A stretch of DNA of 64,000 nt. It comes from Sclerodactyla briareus (Eukaryota > Echinodermata > Holothuroidea > Dendrochirotida > Sclerodactylidae). The DNA is taken from contig JAODTK010004777.1 of assembly GCA_026419785.1 (NCBI GenBank), forward strand, positions 62,001 to 126,000. The letters run 5' to 3'. A model generated the notes under the pieces. The model saw only the letters and a list, made by a program, of their open reading frames with translations, made no database searches and was not told the DNA's origin. Shown here piece after piece: positions 11,783-20,700 of the stretch. The position numbers and the translations under genes were made by a program. Position 1 is the stretch's first letter. Every line of letters begins with the position of its first letter.

Positions 11783-14700
11783 CTGAGGAGAAATAGAAAA
11801 AAAGTAAAATACAAACATGTGAGAGTTATGTTTTGCATGGATCTTTGGTCATGTCCTACATAAATGCCGAAATAGTCCTGATTTTCATTGGATCCATCTT
11901 CTGTCTTCACGATCTGAAAATGTAGATTCTTGCCAGTCAGCTCTGAATGGCTGATGACCTCTTGCATTATAGTGGACTTTGAACTTGACTTGATACAAAA
12001 CAGCTTTATTAAAGTCTCCTGAACTATAAAATTACGGAAGTTAAAACACAACCTGAAGTTTTGGGATGGTGCTGTACCTTGACTGAAAAAGTTGATATTT
12101 TGCACCTTGTGGACCTCAGATGGACCTTGCCCTGACCCTGAAACAATAGGATTCATGCAATCCAATGTAAGGGAAACCCACCTTTTACTACATATGAGCT
12201 TTGATCATCCCAGTGGGGTTCGAGTAGTTAATGTGTTAACACAGGCCAAAGTTTATCCATTTTTCACATTTCATCATATTTCTGAAAATGTCCCCTACTA
12301 AATGGCAAAAAAACCATAGGGTTTCTGTACTCACAAGGAGACTGCATTGCCGAATGTTCAGGCCTGATCCGACCAAACATTCTGGACGTCTGCATGTTCA
12401 AATGTTAGCAGACTTGACCTCTGGTGACCTCAGATGACTCTAACTCGACCCAAAACGAACAGGGTCATGTACTCATCAGGGGGCATTTACACATACCAAT
12501 TATGAGCTCCATCCATCAGCTGGGATCGAGGTAGGGTTTACAAGACAAAATTGGCACAAATATTGAATTTTCACTAAGTTTATATTCTAGACTGAAAATT
12601 ACCTTGATCTACACCAGAAACGATACAATTTGAACTCGATCCAACCAACAAATCTGAACTGATGGTGTTTGCAATGCTTTCAGACTTCGCCCTCTGGGGA
12701 CCGCAGATTACTCGGGACCTGACCCACCTGAAATGGAGTACATTGTACTTATCATGGGAAACATACAAGTATGTGCTTCATCATCAAGGGTGGGGTCGAG
12801 TTATAATGTTTACAAGCTGGGCATCACATAAATACACAATACACCCGGGCATGACTGCATAGAATTCCTTGATTTGTCAAGGAATAAAATTACCTCCTGT
12901 GCCAATAGTGATAGCCTCTTCGGACCAGATGCGTCTTGCTGAAGGAAAAGAGGAGAAAAGTTAAGGAGTTATAAAGGATCTTAACAAATACTGCTTACAG
13001 CATTTCTCTCACTCTATGTGTGTCACTCCAATACATAGAATACTAAGGCAAAGTTAGAGGTGAATAATCGTTTTACAAGACATCACACAAGTGCAATACA
13101 TCAAGCCTGTGTTGTGTCCTTTTTGTTTCCTCTCATGGAGAATACGTCATATTCATGAGTTCTGCACTGAGAATTCTAGTTTGTATATTTTTAATACACA
13201 ACTCTAAAGACAATAACCCTTCTGCATCAACAATTCTTTTTCATGCATTTCAGCAGCACCTGTAAAGGTCAAGGGATAACAACAAATATTTCCGAACTAG
13301 CCAAAAAGACAAGAAAGATATGTTAGAACTTCTCACTCGATGGTTTTGATTCTGGTATGTTGCCTTGATGGGTTAAGAAGGTATCAAAATTTCTCGGCCT
13401 CCATATTGTAACCACTCCAGTGATTTCCAGAAGGAAGATGTAATCTTCCCATGGTAGTACTGTGGAATATGATGGAATTGGTGCATCAAATACAACATAC
13501 TCAATGAGCCTACCCATCAAGGTGGGGTAAAATTATTGTGTTTCACCATCCAAAATTCGCCAAAAAATCTTTTTTTTTGCAATTCGCCGATTTTACCCCG
13601 TCCCCCCAAAAAAAGTCACACACTTCACCTGAGCATTAAGCATTTTGGACTCATCTCAATCACAAGGTTTTCTTCACCTCTGTTGACCGCAGAGACCGAC
13701 CCACCCAAAAATGGGATCATATACTCATGGTGGGGAAGCCACCAACCAAGTAGGGTCAGCCAAAATTGGCCCAAATATAAATTACCTTTCAAAATTTTCC
13801 CATGTTCCCCCAAATTTACCCCACAATCCACCAAAAGCATAGGGTTCTTGTACTTCTTATAAGAAAGCTGCTGCCAAGCTTCGGACCCAATTGTGTTCAC
13901 AAGGTTTCCAGATTTAGATCACAGAAGACCTTTGACATGACCTCAGAACAATATGAATCATGCACTCATTATAGGAGCTTTGACCTACCGATATGACATC
14001 ATCAGCATCCTCCAGATATATCTCTAATCCTGTAGATGCATTGTCCTATCCAATTACTAGTCTGGGGATTTTCTTCTCATTGGTATTCAATACAATCAAG
14101 CAGAAATCAACTATTGTAGTGAGTAAGGACTACCTGTAATCGAACAGCTCTCGCCTTCAGATTCCAGGTGAGGCATAATCGCTAGGCCCTCAGGAATCAG
14201 CTTGTCCCGTAGAATTCCCTTTCTTGACAAGCGACTATGTCATTCTTTAAACCAACTCCTGTTCGAAGAAATTAGAAGGTTAAAATTTCTTATGTATTTC
14301 CCATTGAAGGTCCATACCCCCCAAATTAGCAGCAACGTCCCCTCTCCTTCTACTTCCATAGATTCAAATGTGAATTTTCTAATGCCACTCTGTTGTCATT
14401 TCGGTACTGTTTGAGAATTTTGTTGCATCTTCACGGAATAGTGGTGTGTGGCGGTCCATGATATTTGAACAAAAGAACCAACTCTGTTTTTTTGGCACGA
14501 TCGTGCTTCCGTCTTGCTATATCTAGTGCAGGTTTGAATGCCCCTTGCTGGGCTGAGACAATCGATTGGATTGCCCTTAGAGACTCCTCCAGCACACTTC
14601 ACAGCATTCTCAGTTACCACTGACCTATCATGGTTACCCCCAGGGTTCTCAGGTATAGGGGAATGGTGAAGGTTAGCTGGCCTGATTCAATGATCGCCCA

Positions 14701-17700
14701 CTGCAATTTATTGAGGCATATGGCGCACATATGGTGCACCTATTGAGGGACTATCCTGCCACCATGTCCTGCCTGAGAGGGATCCGGCGGGTGGGCCGAC
14801 TGCCGGGACAAGCCCCGTAGTACATGGTTGGTGCAGCTTCAAGGGTAAACCAGTCAGGGAGGTTAGGGGATTGGCCAGGCCCGGCCTGGTACTTTGTCCG
14901 AGGTTGGGTGTTGGGAGCGGGAGATGGATACCGCTAGGCGCCTTCCTGGCATGTTCTCCCAAGCATGAGTGAGTGAGTTCCAACTGTGGGTGGTACCCTT
15001 GTCGAGGGGGGGGGGGGGGGGGGGCGCCAGGAACTACCATCATTATTCTTTGCCAAAATTGCTTAATATTCGTATTAGACTACTATTGACACATAGCAGA
15101 GGTGTAATGCCAAGCGTCGCTAAAGGTTGTCTATGTCATTGGAAGAGGTCATTTGTAGGTTTGATCCCCTTGTGAGTACCCCCTAATGAGAGATTGCTCC
15201 ATAGGATATTTAACCTGGCACCTTCCTCCATCAGTATGACCTTGCAGACTTACCTGGCACGTCTCCAGCAGTATGACCTTGACAGACTTACCTGGCACGT
15301 CCTCCCGCAGTATGACTCTTGGACAGACTTCCTGGACCGTCGCTCAGCATAATGTACCTTTGACAGGCTCACCTGGCACGTCTTCCAGCAGTATGGCCTT
15401 GACAGACTACCTGGCACGTCTTCCAGCAGTAATGACCTTGAACGACCTACTGCCCGTCTTCCAGCAGTATGATCTTGACAGACTTACCTGGCATGTCTTC
15501 CAGCATATGACCTTGACAGACTTACCTGGCAAGTCTTTCAGCAGTAACCTCTGACATACTTACCTGGCATGTTCTTTCCAGCAGTAATGACCTTTACATA
15601 CTTCCTGGCAGGTCGTCCCGCATATGACCTTGCAGACTTACCTGGCACATCTTCCAGCAGCATGAAACCTTGACAGACTTACCTGGCATGTCTTCCAGCA
15701 GTAAATCTCGACAACTTACCTGGCACGTCTTCCAGCAGTATGCTGACAGACTTACCTGGCACTTCTTCCAGCAGTATGACCTCGACAGACTTACCTGGCA
15801 CTCTTCCAGCAGTATGACCTCGACAGGACTTACCATGCACTTCTTCCAGCAGTATGCCACCTTCAACATACTTACCCGGCACGTCTCTAGCAAGTATGAC
15901 CTTGACAAGCTTTATTACCTGGCATACCTTCAGCATAATGACTTGACCGACTTACCCTGGCACATCTTCCAGCCGTCAAAATGACCTCGACAGACTTACC
16001 TGGCAAGTCTTTCAGCAGTATGACCTTTACAGACTCCCTGGCACGTCTTCATCAATATGCCTTGACAGACCTTACCGCACGTCTTCCAGCCATATGACCT
16101 CACAGACTTACCTGGCACGTCCTTCCCGCATATGACCTTGATAGACTTCTTGGCCTTGTGTTGGGTGTCCTCCACAACTCATAGACAAAGTGTTCCTCTA
16201 GGAAGGGTTTGAACCTCAGCCCGGTGTTCTTGACCTTGACTGGGTGCTTCCTCCTGAGTACGACGACACCCTGCAGACAGTAGAGACAAAATAAAGGTCA
16301 GGTAAGGTTTGCTCTTGTGCTGTGCGGTCGGTGGGGGGTGGCGTTGATGATGGGCACTCACTATGCATGCATTACCACGACTGTGCTCAATAAAAGTAGC
16401 ATTATGTCCAGAGAAAACTATTCAGAATGTAGATATAGAGTATTTCCCTTATGCTGAGTTGAACCGTTTAGCAGACACTAGATGGTGCAATGTTCATTTC
16501 AGTTCATTACCAACCGAAATACTAACTGAGCCACCCAAGAGAAGAAGTGCCATAGAAAGCCATTTTAGGGCTCAGCCGAGCAGGACACTCCCTGCATACT
16601 CGGCAGGCAAAAACAATTCAAACATCCTATATGTTATATTCACACAAACATAGAAAAACGGTCGGAAACTAATGATGGAATTGAAGAGAAGAGAAAAGAG
16701 TTATGCTAGGGGCCTAAGAATATATAAATAATCTAAGTACGTCTTAATAATTTAAGTATTCATTGACATATGCTCTAGTAATTTATTTTCAAAAACTGAT
16801 GTTGATGGAGAAGTAACTATTGAATCTGAGAGGGAATTCCACCCTCCTACACAGCTACACTTTGATTACATGAACTCAAGGTGGTCACATGTTTGACTAT
16901 GCTTGCATTTTTTTTCATGTATTAAAGGTGGTGGTGTGCTCACTACAGTATGACAGCATTTAATGACATATTAACACATCAACATATGAGTAGTGGGAGT
17001 GTATGTAGCTGAGTGGTACCATCTGCTTTTGTAGCATACTAAAGGTCCTAGGACTGAATATTGCTGAAAACACTGTCGTGTCTTGTTTTCACTGTACCTC
17101 ACTTTTTTAAATGCAGAAAAGTGGCTGCATTGAATAATCACCCAGGTCCATCTGATGGGGACGTGAACAGGAGCAGGAACCATTCATACCTGCCTTGTTA
17201 AAGCCTGGGTGGGCCTACTGAAGAAGAGAAGGCGGTACTTTGTCTTGGGTGTCCGTCTACACTCAACACTGGTTTACATAATTAACATGTATACACAGAG
17301 GGTGCATAGTAGAGTACAATCACAGTCTACCTGACATAAGTGTTCTCATCACTACATGCAAGCCTGTAGCAAGCAAATTGTTTCAATGATCAATGTCCAT
17401 GGGGCCTGGGGGGAGGGGGACAGAGAGTCCAGGGGCTTAGGGGTTCCTTCAAACCAGAAACTTTCACCCCAGTTTGAACAAATCTTAATTTCAGTAGAAA
17501 ATTGGTTAATTCAACTTATAATTCAACAAGGTCAAACCTCTCTGATCTAAGATCTGCATGGCAAAACCTCACTATGATGGTGGTGGCTGACATAGTAGGC
17601 CAAACTGTTTTTCCCTTTCCTTTTTTAGGTGAGTTCAAGTTGATATTAGCATGAATCTTCCACTTTAGTGCCCCCCATGTGCAGCATTCTAACATTTAGG

Positions 17701-20700
17701 GCTTTACGTGTATTTTCTAATTAAAAAAAGACAAAATACACTAGCGTGAGACAGGAGGTGGGTCCCTACCTATTCTACTATTTCGCACATATTCGAGGGT
17801 GCCTGAATTTATAATGAGAGTGCAGCGTAGCGTAGCGGTAGAGTGGCCGTTTAGTATGTAAAGTCCGGGTTCCATTCCCGGGAATCACAAAAGTTGATAT
17901 CTCCTATCCTGCCTCATTGCAGGAAATGGGCTGCATTTGGAAGGTCACTCAAGGCCGTCGGATGGGACGTAAAACGGCGGTACCGGGAGCAGGAAGATCT
18001 ACGCCTGACCCGTGATAAGTCTGGACACTATTCGAGGAGAGAAGGCGAGTGTTCACCGGTGTCCATCCACGATCACACTGAAGATCAGTGAGACTGTCTA
18101 CTACGTAGACCTCCATCAAATGCCCTTTATGAGGGTGCATTGGAGTATGAACCAGAACCAGAAGCAAGCAAATTGTTTCAATGATCAATGTCCATGGGGC
18201 CTGGGGGGAGGGGGACAGAGAGTCCAGGGGCTTAGGGGTTCCTTCAAACCCAGAAACCTTCCCAGTTTGAACAAATCTTAATTTCAGTAGAAAATTGGTT
18301 AATTTCAACTTATAATTCAACAAGGTCAAACTCTCTGATCTGAGATCTGCATGGCGAAACCTCACTATGATGGTGTTGGCTGACATAGTAGGCCAAACTG
18401 TTTTTCCCTTTCCTTTTTTAGGTGAGTTCAAGTTGATATTAGCATGAATCTTCCACTTTAGTGCCCCCCCCCCACACGCAGCATCTAACATTTAGGGCTT
18501 TACGTGTATTTTCTAATTAAAAAAAGACAAAATACACTAGCGTGAGACAGGAGGCGGGTCCCTACCTATTCTATTATTTTGCACATATTCGAGGGTGCCT
18601 GAATTTATAATGGATACTACATATCACTTACTTCGTTATACATAAACCTATACTACTCAGACTTTTATTCACACACTCCCTGCAAACCCCTCTACTCTCA
18701 CAGCACTGAATAGACAGGCAGGCGAGGCAAACCCCTCTACTCTCACCGCACTGAATAGACAGGCAGCAGAGGCAAACCCCTCTGCTCTCACAGCACTGGA
18801 TAGACAGGCAGGCAGAGGCAAACCCCTCTGCTCTCACAGCACTGGATAGACAGGCAGGCAGAGGCAAACCCCTCTACTCTCACAGCACTGGATAGACAGG
18901 CAGCAGAGGCAAACCCCTCTCTCTCACAGCACTGGATAGACAGGCAGGCAGAGGCCTGCAAACCCCTCTACTCTCACAGCACTGAATAGACAGGCAGGCA
19001 GAGGCCTGCAAACCCCTCTACTCTCACAGCACTGAATAGACAGGCAGGCAGAGGCCTGCAAACCCCTCTACTCTCACAGCACTGAATAACAGGCAGCAGA
19101 GGCAACCCCTCTTCCACTCTCACAAGCGCATTGAAATACAGGCAAGCAGAGGCAAACTCCTCTACTCTCACAACTGGCACTGAATGACCGGCATGCAGAG
19201 GCAAACCCCTCTCCCTCACAGTCACTGATAGACAGGCAGCAGAGGCGAAACCCCTCACTCTCACGTCGCACTGAAGACAGGCGAGGCAGAGCCTGCAGAA
19301 CCTCTCTACTCTCACAAGCACTGAATAGATAGGCAGGCAGAGGCCTGAATCAACGAAGCCTCTTTATCATTTTGCTTGTAAGATGGTGAAACTCAAGACC
19401 TACAAGATTAGTGTCTTTCTTGTCCTCCCGATGGTCATTAACCTCGGGCAAGACCTCTGGACTTGACCTCCAAAGACAATTGGTATCACTATCATGTATG
19501 CATGTATGGGAAACCCATATACGAGGAAAAGTTGTGTCCCTCTATTAGGTCACGTTTTGTACTAACAATGCTAAACAAGCTGAAATCACCAAAATGTTGT
19601 TCACAATTCCCCCTTTTTTAACCAAATATTACCACAGGTAGACAGGCCTACCATACCACCAGCAGACCTAGGGTTCTTATACTCACCCCCTTACTGCATA
19701 CATAGTTTTTTGGCCTAGCTGCTAAGTTTTTAAAGGTTGCTGTGGCGGTGAGAGGCGGTGGGTCCAGGGCTTGCTGGTATGCGATCTAAGGTAGTCGCAG
19801 TGGTTACAAGAATACATACACACTACATACATATACATACCATATTCATTCCCGCTAGCGCGGCCAGGGCGCTTGCAATCAGTTTTTCTGGATGGGCTCG
19901 TTACTAGAGTATTAACTTGTACAAGTGCTTTTGTATCGTTTTTGGTGTATTTTTGCGGGACGAGCTGACACTGTGTGTACGTAGACACACATTCACAATA
20001 GTCGCACGGTTGAAGCAAACAATGTCTTGCTTTTCCAACAAGCAGTGTATCCGCCCCCCTCCGCAACCAACCCCCCTTCCCGATGACTGAAACTCACAGA
20101 AAGCGATCTGTTCATTCAGTGTCAGCCGGTAACATAAACACTAGTTTATATGCCTATCATCTGCACTGTACAGATACACGGCTCAAACTAACCAAGTGGC
20201 CTATGTTTAATAATAACACGAACACATACTGCATGCCACCACGTAACCATTGTCTCGATTTGGCATTGAATACAGAAGCAAAACACGACCTGGAATTTAT
20301 TGTGTCAAGTTGCTGAAATCACATTGCGAAAGCTGCTATTATTGTAATCGTTGTATCAAGTGAAATTGATGATCACTCCTCCATTCATTCATTAAATTGA
20401 GTCACCATAGGTCTACGGGCGAGTCACAGGACACAATATCATTATTGGCTAGCATGCATTCGGCAATTCAGTTTTAATATCATGTTGTTATGATAGTGTA
20501 TGGCTTAGTGCGGCACTCAGCAATGAATCGAGCAATAAGTGCTTGTGCTCCCTGCTGGCAATGCCAAACTCCGAAAATATTTTTGTCAGGCTTTTCGGCC
20601 GCGCATATGACTTTATATTTACAAGAGTGTGCAAAAAAGTTGGGTGGGCGCTTACGGGAGATGGCGCATAGCGTGAAGAATATGGTAATATACATACAAT

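Noticed and set aside
12894..12938. Alternative frame of exon 4 reading RRIWSEEAITIGTGG
   Set aside because: Attractive composition, but the phase leads to a stop in exon 5; the frame giving QDASGPKRLSLLAQE fits both neighbours.
14708..15043. Proline-rich minus-strand protein of 111 codons
   Set aside because: Driven by the 19-G run and GC-rich repeat-like DNA; no splice or start support.
15594..15984. Overlapping frames of 85-104 codons through the 39-bp array as independent genes
   Set aside because: They are by-products of a 39-bp repeat read in several frames; only the frame continuous with exon 2 has meaning.
17817..17890. Functional tRNA gene
   Set aside because: A and B boxes are recognisable, but acceptor-stem pairing is absent and a SINE body follows.
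17369..18612. LTR retrotransposon with 450-bp LTRs and a 345-bp interior
   Set aside because: No TG...CA ends, no primer-binding site or polypurine tract, and the interior is a SINE.
18628..19321. Cysteine-rich minus-strand frames (CLSIQCCESRGVC repeats) as a secreted or toxin-like repeat protein
   Set aside because: The frames follow the minisatellite period and break at each indel, with no start context, signal peptide or flanking exon.
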